Source: Mycobacterium syngnathidarum (GTDB lineage Bacteria > Actinomycetota > Actinomycetes > Mycobacteriales > Mycobacteriaceae). From it: a stretch of DNA of 64,000 bases. Positions 55,982 to 63,763 of the stretch are shown piece after piece (the first letter of the stretch is position 1; each line of letters starts with the position of its first letter). Location: positions 1 through 64,000 of the forward strand of contig NZ_MLCL01000086.1 in NCBI RefSeq assembly GCF_001942625.1, given 5' to 3'. The translations under genes were made by a program, and so were the position numbers. Below the pieces are notes generated by a model. It did not search any database. It was not told the DNA's origin and was given only the letters and a program-made list of their open reading frames with translations.

Positions 55982-57571
55982 ATGAGCGAGCAAGCTGTCC
56001 CTTCGGTAGAGACTCCATCGGGCATCCCGCTGGCGCCCGTCTACGGGCCGAGCGATCGCGCGGTCGAGCCGCCTCCCCCCGGGACCTATCCGTTTACCCG
56101 CGGCAACTTCGCCTCCGGCTACCGCGGCAAGACCTGGACCTTCCGGCAGTACTCGGGCTTCGGCACCGCCGAGGAATCCAACCGCAGGTACCGCTATCTG
56201 CTCGATCAGGGCGGTACGGGGCTGTCGGTGGCGCTGGACCTGCCGACGCAGTGTGGCTACGACTCCGACGACGAAGAGTACGGCGAGGAAGTCGGCCGCG
56301 TCGGCGTTGCAGTCGACACGCTGGCCGACGCCGAGATCCTGTTCGACGGGATCCCGCTGGACAAGATCAGCACCAGCTTCACCATCAACGGCACTGCCGC
56401 CATCCTGCTGGCCTTCTATGTCGCTGCCGCCGAGAAGAAGGGCGTGCCACGCGAGAAGCTGACCGGCACTATTCAGAACGACATCCTCAAGGAGTACGCG
56501 TCCCGCGGCACCTGGATCTGGCCGCCCGAGCCGTCGCTGCGCCTGATCGCCGACACCATCGAGTTCTGCGCCGCCGAGGTGCCGCGGTTCAACGCGATCT
56601 CGGTGGCCGGGGCGCACTTCCGCGACGCGGGTGCCAACGCGGTGCAGGAGATGTCGTTCACCCTGGCCGACGGCGTCACCTACTGCGACACCGTCGTCGA
56701 ACGCGGGCGGATGACGATCGACAAGTTCGCCCCGCAGATCTCGTTCTTCTTCTACACCCACGGTGACTTCTTCGAGGAGATCGCCAAATACCGTGCCGGC
56801 CGCCGTCGTTGGGCAACGATCGTGCGCGAGCGCTACGGCGCGACCACCGACAAGGCCTCGATGTTCCGGTTCGGTTGTGTGGCCGGCGGAGCCTCTTTGT
56901 ACGCGCCGCAGGCGCAGAACAACCTGGTGCGGGTGGCCTACGAGTCGTTGGCGGCAGTACTGGGCGGCGTGCAGTCGATGTTCACCGCAGCTTGGGACGA
57001 GCCGTTCGCCCTGCCCAGTGAGGAATCCGCGACGCTGGCCCTGCGGACCCAGCAGATCCTCGCCTATGAAACCGGTGTCACCAAAGTCGCCGACCCGCTG
57101 GGCGGTTCGTATTTCGTCGAGGCGCTCACCGACGCCACCGAAGCCAAGATCATCGAGATCATGGACGACCTGGAGAAGCACGGCGGTATGGTCCGGTGCA
57201 TCGAGGATGGCTACCTGCAAGGCCTGATCGCCGACGAGGCGTTCAAGATCCATCAGGAGACAGAGTCCGGGGTGCGTCCGGTGGTCGGAGTCAACAAGTT
57301 CGTCACCGACGAGCCTGCACCCGACATCGACACCTATGAGCTCGATGCCGAGGGCCGCGATCTGCAGCTCAAGCGCCTGTCGAAGGTCAAGGCCGAGCGT
57401 GATGACGTTGCGGTCAAACAAGCCTTGGCCGCGTTGGCCAGGGGTGCCGATGGCGACGACAACCTGATGCACCGGTTGATCGACTGCGCCAATGCGTATT
57501 GCACAGTGGGAGAGATGGTGTCGACCTTGAAGTCCGTGTGGGGCGAGTTCCAACAGCCGGTGGTGTTCTAG
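55982..57571 (+). CDS. Coenzyme B12-dependent acyl-CoA mutase, large (substrate-binding) subunit
   Basis: 529 residues of the methylmalonyl-CoA mutase alpha-type barrel: TFRQYSGFGTAEESNRRYRYLL, GLSVALDLPTQCGYDSD, GTIQNDILKEYASRGTWIWPPEPS (in part), and KVADPLGGSYFVE. It lacks the B12-binding domain, which is encoded by the next gene, as in isobutyryl-CoA and 2-hydroxyisobutyryl-CoA mutases. The Tyr after RQ matches Tyr89 of methylmalonyl-CoA mutase, but where that enzyme has the carboxylate-binding Arg207 (Y-S-R) this one reads Y-C-D. The substrate is therefore unlikely to be methylmalonyl-CoA and is not determined. ATG 55982 sits beside a direct-repeat element. Confidence 0.9.
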   Translation: MSEQAVPSVETPSGIPLAPVYGPSDRAVEPPPPGTYPFTRGNFASGYRGKTWTFRQYSGFGTAEESNRRYRYLLDQGGTGLSVALDLPTQCGYDSDDEEYGEEVGRVGVAVDTLADAEILFDGIPLDKISTSFTINGTAAILLAFYVAAAEKKGVPREKLTGTIQNDILKEYASRGTWIWPPEPSLRLIADTIEFCAAEVPRFNAISVAGAHFRDAGANAVQEMSFTLADGVTYCDTVVERGRMTIDKFAPQISFFFYTHGDFFEEIAKYRAGRRRWATIVRERYGATTDKASMFRFGCVAGGASLYAPQAQNNLVRVAYESLAAVLGGVQSMFTAAWDEPFALPSEESATLALRTQQILAYETGVTKVADPLGGSYFVEALTDATEAKIIEIMDDLEKHGGMVRCIEDGYLQGLIADEAFKIHQETESGVRPVVGVNKFVTDEPAPDIDTYELDAEGRDLQLKRLSKVKAERDDVAVKQALAALARGADGDDNLMHRLIDCANAYCTVGEMVSTLKSVWGEFQQPVVF

Positions 57572-57573
57572 CC

Positions 57574-57975
57574 ATGGCAACTCGAGTACTTGTCGCAAAG
57601 CCCGGTCTCGACGGACACGACCGTGGCGCCAAGATCGTGGCCCGCACACTGCGTGACGCGGGATTCGAGGTCATCTACACCGGTATCAGGCAGCGCATCG
57701 AGGACATCGTGTCGATCGCATTGCAGGAAGATGTTGCTCTCGTAGGTCTTTCGATTCTCTCCGGCGCACACGTCGCGTTGACCACCCGCACCGTCGAGGC
57801 GTTGCGGGCAGCCGATGCCGGCGATATCGCCGTCGTCGTCGGTGGCACCATCCCGCAATCCGACGTCCAGAAATTGCTGGATGCCGGTGCCGCAGCGGTG
57901 TTCCCGACGGGGACGTCGCTGGAGACCTTGGTGACCGACGTTCGCGCCCTGACAGAAAAGGTTTCGGAGTCATGA
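57574..57975 (+). CDS. Coenzyme B12-binding small subunit of the acyl-CoA mutase
   Basis: 133 residues consisting only of the cobalamin-binding fold: KPGLDGHDRGAK (D-x-H-x-x-G with the axial His), VGLSILSGAH (S-x-L) and VVVGGTIP (G-G). Two bases after the large subunit; together they form a split mutase. Start ATG 57574 at MATRVLVAKPG. Overlaps the LLM gene by four bases. Confidence 0.94.
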   Translation: MATRVLVAKPGLDGHDRGAKIVARTLRDAGFEVIYTGIRQRIEDIVSIALQEDVALVGLSILSGAHVALTTRTVEALRAADAGDIAVVVGGTIPQSDVQKLLDAGAAAVFPTGTSLETLVTDVRALTEKVSES

Positions 57976-58928
57976 GGCTGGGCGTGATGATCGGGGCCGA
58001 GCGCGGCGACATGGCCCGCAAGGTCTCCAAACTGGTATCAGACATCCAATGGGCCGAATCCGCCGGACTGGACAGTGCGTGGATGCCGCAGGTGCCCAAC
58101 GATTTCGACTGTCTGACGATGGTGGCCCTGATGGCCGCAAACACCACGCGCATCGAGTTGGGTACCGCGGTGGTGCCGTTGCAGGCGCAGCATCCCATTG
58201 CACTGGCCCGCCAAGCGCTCTCGGTGCACGCGATGTCGGGGGGCCGGCTGGCGCTGGGCGTCGGTCCGTCGCATCACTGGATCGTGGGTGACATGCTCGG
58301 CCTGCCCTACGAGAAGCCCGCCGCCTATACCCGGGATTACCTGCAGGTGCTCAACACCGCGATCTCCGGTCCGGGTCCGGTTGACGTGGAGAACGATTCG
58401 TTCACGGTGCACAATCCGACCGTGCTCGCCGCCGACACCCCGATGCCGGTGCTGGTGTCCGCCTTGGGCCCGGTGATGTTGCAGATCGCCGGTGAGCACG
58501 CCGACGGAACCTCTCTGTGGATGGCTGACGAGAAGGCGATCGGTGAGCACATCGCGCCCAAGATCAACAAAGCCGCCGCGGAGGCGGGTAAACCCGCACC
58601 GCGCATCGTGGCGGGCATCCCGGTCACCCTGTGCGCAAACTCCGAGATCGAGGCCGCCAAGGAGCGGGCCAACCGCATCCTGGCCGAGGCCGAAACCTCA
58701 CCGAACTATCAGCGGCTGCTGGACCGGGGTGAGGCCCGCAATGTCGGGGATCTGTGCGCGGCCGGTGACGAGGAATCAATCCTGAAGCGGTTCAAGCAGT
58801 TCGCCGACGCCGGGGTGACCGATCTGTCGGTACGGCTGCTGCCGATCGGCGACAACCGAGACGAGTTGATCGCGTCGAAGTACCGGACGCGTGAGGTGAT
58901 CGCCGAACTTGCCAGGGCCGTTCGATGA
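57972..58928 (+). CDS. LLM-class (F420-dependent type) oxidoreductase
   Basis: 318 residues of the luciferase-like TIM barrel: RLGVMIGAERGDM, GLDSAWMPQVPNDFD, RIELGTAVVPLQAQHPIALARQA (in part) and GGRLALGVGPSHHWIVGDMLG. In mycobacteria this type normally uses F420, as in hydride transfer to or from alcohols or enoyl groups. ATG 57972 overlaps the mutase small-subunit stop, so it belongs to the mutase operon and probably acts on a related CoA ester or its precursor. Confidence 0.9.
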   Translation: MRLGVMIGAERGDMARKVSKLVSDIQWAESAGLDSAWMPQVPNDFDCLTMVALMAANTTRIELGTAVVPLQAQHPIALARQALSVHAMSGGRLALGVGPSHHWIVGDMLGLPYEKPAAYTRDYLQVLNTAISGPGPVDVENDSFTVHNPTVLAADTPMPVLVSALGPVMLQIAGEHADGTSLWMADEKAIGEHIAPKINKAAAEAGKPAPRIVAGIPVTLCANSEIEAAKERANRILAEAETSPNYQRLLDRGEARNVGDLCAAGDEESILKRFKQFADAGVTDLSVRLLPIGDNRDELIASKYRTREVIAELARAVR

Positions 58929-58944
58929 TCAGGTTCGCGGCGAA

Positions 58945-60009
58945 ATGAGCGCGCCGCTCGCTGGTATCCGCATCATCGAGGTCGGCGTCATGCTGGCCGG
59001 CCCGTACGCCACCATGATGTTGGCGGATCTGGGGGCCGAGGTGATCAAGGTCGAACCGCCGGGCGGGGAGATCTCCCGTCAGGTCAGCGACAGCTATTTC
59101 GCCAGCCTCAACCGGGGCAAGCGCAGCATCTGCATCGATCTGGGATCTGACGAGGGCAAGGCGAAACTCGGTGAGCTGGTGGCTGATTCGCATGCACTGC
59201 TGGTCAACATGAAGCCTTCGGTGATCCGCCGGCTGGGCCTGACGTATGACAATCTGCGCCGCTTCAACGACAAGATCGTCTGCGTCGCGATGACGGGGTT
59301 CGGGTTGAACGGGGGAGATGACCCGGCGTTCGACTACGTCATCCAGGCCGCCACCGGGGTGGCCGCGATGACCGGTGATCCTGACGGCCCGCCCACGCTG
59401 CCGGGCTATTCTTCTGCGGACAACTCGACCGGTTTGACCGCCGCGCTCGGCCTGCTGGCGATGATCGTCTCGGGCAAGGGTGGTCAGGTGGACGTCTCGC
59501 TGCGTGACGTCATGCTGTCGCAGCTCAACTATCGTGCGTCGGCGTATCTCAACGACGGTGCCGAACCGCGCCGCCATCCGTTCGGCGCGCACTCGTATTA
59601 CGTGCCCGCGCAGCTGTTTCCCACGGCTGACGGCTATCTGGCGTTGTTCATCACCCACGACGGGTTCTGGAAGTCGTTCGCCGGGGAGGCCGGGATCGAG
59701 GGATTCGGGACCATGGCCGAGCGGGCCGCCGGCCGCGACGAGGTTCTGGATGTGGTGACCGCGGCTCTGGCCACCGACACCGCTGCGGGCTGGGAGTCAC
59801 GGCTCAAGCCGCTGGGGATCCCGGCGGCCGCGGTGCGGACCTTGCCCCAGGCGCTGGACGCGACGCCCGAGATGCTCGTGACGGCAGGGGATTTTCGGCT
59901 GGTGGGATCCCCGGTGCACGTCGCCGGCCACACGCCCGAGTACCGGCCCGCGCCTGTGTTCGACGAGTACACGGTTTCTGATTCACCGGTTTCTACCGCG
60001 GGGTCGTGA
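58945..60009 (+). CDS. CaiB/BaiF-family (class III) CoA-transferase
   Basis: 354 residues: LAGIRIIEVGVMLAGPYATMMLADLGAEVIKVEPPGG (in part) is the family N-terminus and AFDYVIQAATGVAAMTG holds the catalytic Asp region. Transfers CoA between acids, or in some members (alpha-methylacyl-CoA racemase) epimerises 2-methylacyl-CoA; the latter would fit a branched substrate. ATG 58945 was chosen over TTG 58909. Sixteen bases after the LLM gene and last in the mutase operon. Confidence 0.9.
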   Translation: MSAPLAGIRIIEVGVMLAGPYATMMLADLGAEVIKVEPPGGEISRQVSDSYFASLNRGKRSICIDLGSDEGKAKLGELVADSHALLVNMKPSVIRRLGLTYDNLRRFNDKIVCVAMTGFGLNGGDDPAFDYVIQAATGVAAMTGDPDGPPTLPGYSSADNSTGLTAALGLLAMIVSGKGGQVDVSLRDVMLSQLNYRASAYLNDGAEPRRHPFGAHSYYVPAQLFPTADGYLALFITHDGFWKSFAGEAGIEGFGTMAERAAGRDEVLDVVTAALATDTAAGWESRLKPLGIPAAAVRTLPQALDATPEMLVTAGDFRLVGSPVHVAGHTPEYRPAPVFDEYTVSDSPVSTAGS

Positions 60010-60044
60010 CCGCTCCAAACCTGCGGCCCTGCAGTAGAAACCGG
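59986..60044. terminator. Inverted repeat between convergent genes, candidate terminator
   Basis: CCGGTTTCTAC (59986-59996, at the end of the CoA-transferase gene) pairs with GTAGAAACCGG (60034-60044) to give an 11-bp perfect stem, with smaller symmetrical pieces inside the loop. It separates the CoA-transferase from the convergent ferredoxin gene. No T-run follows, so any terminator role is weakly supported. Confidence 0.5.
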
Positions 60045-60064
60045 CGGTCACCTTGACCGAAAGC

Positions 60065-60376
60065 TCAGTCTTCGTCGTAGGAGACCGTCACCGAATCGCA
60101 GTCCGGAACTGCCTGGCAGGTCAACACGTAGCCGTCGGCCACCTCGTCGTCGTCGAGCGCATCGTTCACCCGCATGGTGGCGGTCCCCTCGAGAAGCTTG
60201 GCCATGCAGGTGCCGCAGTTGCCCGCCTCGCACGAGAACGGCGGCGTCATACCGGCCCGGCGCGCGCTCTCCAGCAGGGTCTCACCTTGCCTGCGGGGCA
60301 CGGACAACTGCTCGCGGTCGAACACGATCGTGACCTTGCCGTCCGCTGCGCTGCCGGCCGTCGGTTCTGCGGTCAT
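60065..60376 (-). CDS. 2Fe-2S ferredoxin (plant/adrenodoxin-like beta-grasp)
   Basis: 103 residues with the cluster motif SCEAGNCGTCMAKLLEG (C-x4-C-x2-C) and the fourth Cys in VLTCQAVPDCD. The sequence resembles the C-terminal ferredoxin domain of class IA oxygenase reductases such as KshB. It would pass electrons to an oxygenase or reductase; no flavin reductase domain is fused. ATG 60376 has GGGGAG upstream. Divergent from the acyl-CoA ligase at 60498. Confidence 0.92.
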   Translation of the reverse strand: MTAEPTAGSAADGKVTIVFDREQLSVPRRQGETLLESARRAGMTPPFSCEAGNCGTCMAKLLEGTATMRVNDALDDDEVADGYVLTCQAVPDCDSVTVSYDED

Positions 60377-60414
60377 GTGACTCCCCTGTGCATGCACGTA
60401 CGTTCTGATATGAA

Positions 60415-60429
60415 GAGAATACCATTCTC
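60415..60429 (+). promoter_or_regulatory. Palindrome GAGAAT-ACC-ATTCTC in the ferredoxin/ligase divergent promoter
   Basis: Perfect 6-3-6 inverted repeat centred 46 bp upstream of the ferredoxin start and 76 bp upstream of the ligase start. The ATTCTC arm and a following CTAACT resemble the CATTCTC...TAGCAAGT core of the 28-bp repeats at 55784 and 55941, suggesting a shared regulator, possibly TetR-type. A -10-like TAGTAT follows at 60439-60444. Confidence 0.5.
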
Positions 60430-60497
60430 GCTAACTGATAGTATCTTCTCGGCGTGGTTGGCGCCTACCCGGTGTGCTCAAGAGAGGGGTTGAGAAC

Positions 60498-61868
60498 TTG
60501 ACTGACCCCGTCGTGCTCGCTTTCGACGACCGTGAGTACACCCTGGCCGAGCTCGACGCGCTGACCAGCGGGATGGCCACTGCGCTGGAACAGCGCGGAG
60601 TTCGCCCGGGCGGGCGCGTCGCGATCATGTCGTCCAACCGTCCCGAGTTCGTCGTTGCCCTGCGGGCGATCTGGGGCCTCGGTGCGGTGGCCGTGCTGAT
60701 CAGCCCGGCCTGGAAGGCCACCGAGGTGGCGCATGTTCTCGCGCTGACCGCACCCGGCCACGCGGTGGGCGATCACGAAGCGCTGGCCGCGCAGATGCCC
60801 ATGCTGCATCTGGATGAGCCGATCACCCCGGGCCGCAGGCAGTTCGACCCGCCCAACCCCGACGGTGATGCGCTGTTCGTCTTCAGCTCGGGAACCACGG
60901 GCCTGCCCAAGGCGGTGCGACACACCCATCGCGGGTTCGCGGCGGCCATCGACCATTGGCGTGATGCGCTCGGGTTCACCGGTGCCGACCGCATGCAGAT
61001 CATGACGCCGCCGTCGCACATCCTGGGTTTGCTCAACATCGCGATGGTGCTCGACACCGGCGCCTGGATGCGCCTGCATCGGCGCTTCGACGTCGACTCC
61101 ATGCTGCGCCACATCGAATCCGACCGCATCACGATCGAAATGGCTGTCGCGCCAATCGCTCTGGCCCTGGCTGCGCACCCCCGGCTGGACCGCTACGATC
61201 TGTCGTCGCTGCGCTACGTGATGTGGTGCGCCACCCCGGTGACCCGCAGCGTCGCCGACGCCGTATCGGAACGATCCGGAATCCGGTGGCTGACCGCCTA
61301 CGGCACCACCGAACTCCCGGTGATCGCCTGTAATCCGCTGGATGCCGCCCGCATCGACACGGTGGGCACCCCGGTGCGCGGGGTCGACGTCCGCATCGAT
61401 GAGGACGGCGAGATCCAGGTGCGGTCCGATTCGGTGATGGCCGGCTACCTGCCGACGGATGCCACCACGGGCGCATTCTGCGACGGCTGGTATCGCACGG
61501 GCGACATCGGCCACCTCGATGACGACGGATACCTGCACATCACCGACCGATCCAAGGAGATGGTCAAGGTCCGCGGGTTTCAGGTGGCGCCGGCCGAAGT
61601 CGAGGCGGTGCTGCACAGCCACCCCGCGGTCTCCGACTGTGCGGTGTTCGGGGTGACGGATGCCGCCGACGGCGAGGCCATCGTGGCCGCTGTGTCGAAA
61701 CATGCTGAGGTGTCAGCCGAGGAGCTCATCGATCTTGTCGGTGCGCGGCTGGCCTCGTACAAGCGGCCCAGCCGCGTGGAGTTCGTAACCGAGATACCCC
61801 GGTTACCTTCCGGAAAGGTATTGCGACGAGTGCTGAAGGAGCGGCATGGACGTTCGTCTGACGTCTGA
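60498..61868 (+). CDS. Acyl-CoA synthetase (AMP-dependent)
   Basis: 456 residues from TTG 60498, preceded by GAGGGG at eight bases; GTG 60474 would add eight residues. Motifs: FVFSSGTTGLPKAVRHTH, TAYGTTELPV, YRTGDIGHLDDDGYLHITDR and LPSGKVLRRVLKE. Activates a carboxylic acid for the beta-oxidation genes that follow. Its 3' end overlaps the small acyl-CoA dehydrogenase gene by 23 bases, so the two are tightly coupled. Confidence 0.93.
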   Translation: MTDPVVLAFDDREYTLAELDALTSGMATALEQRGVRPGGRVAIMSSNRPEFVVALRAIWGLGAVAVLISPAWKATEVAHVLALTAPGHAVGDHEALAAQMPMLHLDEPITPGRRQFDPPNPDGDALFVFSSGTTGLPKAVRHTHRGFAAAIDHWRDALGFTGADRMQIMTPPSHILGLLNIAMVLDTGAWMRLHRRFDVDSMLRHIESDRITIEMAVAPIALALAAHPRLDRYDLSSLRYVMWCATPVTRSVADAVSERSGIRWLTAYGTTELPVIACNPLDAARIDTVGTPVRGVDVRIDEDGEIQVRSDSVMAGYLPTDATTGAFCDGWYRTGDIGHLDDDGYLHITDRSKEMVKVRGFQVAPAEVEAVLHSHPAVSDCAVFGVTDAADGEAIVAAVSKHAEVSAEELIDLVGARLASYKRPSRVEFVTEIPRLPSGKVLRRVLKERHGRSSDV

Positions 61869-62676
61869 ACAGCGGCAGCTGCGCGAGGCCGCAGCGAAAC
61901 TGGCCGACGACCTCGGACCCGATGCGGTCGGAGAATTGTCGGATGAGGGCCGGATCGCCCGGTTGGAGAGCACGGTCGCCGCAACCGAGTGGCGCACCTT
62001 GCGTTCTGACGGCGCCTCCGGCGTGGAAGTGGCGATCATCGCCGAGGAGTTCGCACGCGGCCTGGTCGACGTGCCCTTCCTCGGGCCGGTGCTCGCCGAC
62101 GATCTGGCCCGGCGGCTTGATCGGGAGGTGGCGGTCGCCGCCGAGGAAGCCGCCACTGCCGGTGTGGACCTGACCCGCAGCACGGTCGGTGTGGTCGAGG
62201 CACCGGCGGAGCTCGCCGAGCTGCCGGGCGAGGACGCTCTGCGATGGCAGGCACTGGCACTGGCGGCTACCGGCGCCGACCTGGTCGGTGCGGCCCGGGG
62301 TGCGCACGCGCTGGCCGTCGACTACGCGAAAGTGCGTGAGCAGTACGGCTCGACGATCGGCTCTTACCAGGCGGTCGCACACCTGCTGGCCGAGGGGCTC
62401 GCGCTGATCGAAGGGTCGATCAGCGTGCTGCGCCACGCGGCGTGGGCGGTAGACGAACTGCCGGCAGCCGAAGCCGTCCGGGCCGCCAAGATCGCCAAGG
62501 TCTACTGTGCCCGCGCCGCGCGCACCGTCTGCGAGACCGCGATCCAGGTACACGGCGGTATCGGAAACACCTGGGAGTGCCTGGCGCATGTGTATCTGCG
62601 CCGGGTTCTGGTGGCCACCGAGTTGTGGCCCGTCAAGCTAGAAGACTTGGAGGTCACTGATCTTGGACTTTCGTGA
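61846..62676 (+). CDS. Acyl-CoA dehydrogenase-like small subunit
   Basis: 276 residues. It has a shortened N-terminal helical domain and the C-terminal ACAD bundle (GSTIGSYQAVAHLLAEGLALIEG in part, IQVHGGIGNTWECLAHVYLRR) but lacks the central SEPGAGSD-type flavin/substrate motif. Such short chains pair with a full-size partner to form alpha2-beta2 dehydrogenases, as ChsE1-ChsE2 (FadE28-FadE29) in cholesterol side-chain breakdown. The partner is the next gene, which overlaps by 14 bases. Confidence 0.88.
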   Translation: MDVRLTSEQRQLREAAAKLADDLGPDAVGELSDEGRIARLESTVAATEWRTLRSDGASGVEVAIIAEEFARGLVDVPFLGPVLADDLARRLDREVAVAAEEAATAGVDLTRSTVGVVEAPAELAELPGEDALRWQALALAATGADLVGAARGAHALAVDYAKVREQYGSTIGSYQAVAHLLAEGLALIEGSISVLRHAAWAVDELPAAEAVRAAKIAKVYCARAARTVCETAIQVHGGIGNTWECLAHVYLRRVLVATELWPVKLEDLEVTDLGLS

Positions 62677-63763
62677 TTCACCCGAGGAAGCTGCCTTCCG
62701 GGACCGGCTGCGGACCTGGCTGGCGGACAATGCCGCGTCGTTCAAAGCGTCCGGCGACGACTACTGGACCCGGATGGGGGACTGGCATCAGGCCCTCTAT
62801 GCCGCAGGGTTTTTCGGCACCTCGTGGCCCGAGGAGTTCGGCGGCCAGGACCTGCCGCCGGTCTACGACGTCATCGTCGATGAGGAGCTGGCGCGGGCCG
62901 GCGCACCGCCACGGCCAAGCCTCGGCTACCTGGTGGTCGGACTCGGCCATCACGGCAGCAAGGAACTGCAGCAGCGGTTCCTGCCGGGGATGATCAACGG
63001 CACCGAGCGTTGGTGCCAAGGTTTTTCGGAGCCCGGCGCCGGTTCGGATCTGGCCTCGTTGACCACCACGGCGACACGTGACGGCGACAACTACATCATC
63101 AACGGGCACAAGATCTGGACCAGCTACTCCGATGTGGCGGACTGGTGCTTGGTGCTGGCCCGTACGGACAGAGACGGAGCCGGCCGCCTCCCCAAACATA
63201 AAGGGATTTCGGCGTTCATCGTGTCGATGCACCAGGACGGCATCGAGCAGCGGCCGCTGCAGATGATCAACGGTGTCACCACGGAGTTCGGACAGGTGGC
63301 GTTCGACGGTGCGGTGGTGCCGGCCTCCAACATGGTGGGCGAACCGGGTGACGGTTGGCGCCTGGCCATGACGGTGGTCAGCCACGAGCGTGAACCGTCG
63401 ACCCTCGGTTACTCGGCGCGCTACGGAAAGCTGGTGCGCGAGATGGCTTCTCGGGTCAACGGGAAGGTTCCCGAAGATCTGGCGTGGGCCGGGGTGCAGG
63501 CCGAGATGCTGCGTCTGCACGTTCGGCGCCGGCTGTCCGAACAGCTCGACGGTCTCAAACACGGCCCGGACGGCTCCCTGGACAAGCTGCTCATGACCTG
63601 GGTCGAGCAGTCCGTCGGGCACGCCGCGCTTGCGGTCACCGGGACCGAGGACCCAGAACTTCTCAGTGCCTACCTCTACAGCCGCGCACAGAGCGTCATG
63701 GGTGGCACGTCGCAGATCCAGAAGAACATCATCGCCTCACGAATCCTCGGACTGGGAGTCTGA
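62663..63763 (+). CDS. Acyl-CoA dehydrogenase large subunit
   Basis: 366 residues, start TTG 62663 (MDFRDSPEEAAFRDRLR). Contains FGTSWPEEFGGQDLP, the flavin/substrate motif CQGFSEPGAGSDLASL, KIWTSYSDVADWCLVLART in the beta domain and MGGTSQIQKNIIASRILGL at the end. Introduces the alpha-beta double bond in an acyl-CoA, with the preceding small subunit. Directly abuts the enoyl-CoA hydratase gene. Confidence 0.92.
   Translation: MDFRDSPEEAAFRDRLRTWLADNAASFKASGDDYWTRMGDWHQALYAAGFFGTSWPEEFGGQDLPPVYDVIVDEELARAGAPPRPSLGYLVVGLGHHGSKELQQRFLPGMINGTERWCQGFSEPGAGSDLASLTTTATRDGDNYIINGHKIWTSYSDVADWCLVLARTDRDGAGRLPKHKGISAFIVSMHQDGIEQRPLQMINGVTTEFGQVAFDGAVVPASNMVGEPGDGWRLAMTVVSHEREPSTLGYSARYGKLVREMASRVNGKVPEDLAWAGVQAEMLRLHVRRRLSEQLDGLKHGPDGSLDKLLMTWVEQSVGHAALAVTGTEDPELLSAYLYSRAQSVMGGTSQIQKNIIASRILGLGV

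Noticed and set aside
55257..55982. Plus-strand frame reaching into the mutase promoter region
   Set aside because: It is antisense to the SDR and its predicted protein has no homology; the last part covers the direct repeats.
60002..60012. GGTCGTGACC near-palindrome as an operator
   Set aside because: It lies between convergent genes within a larger inverted repeat, away from any start, so an operator role is unlikely.
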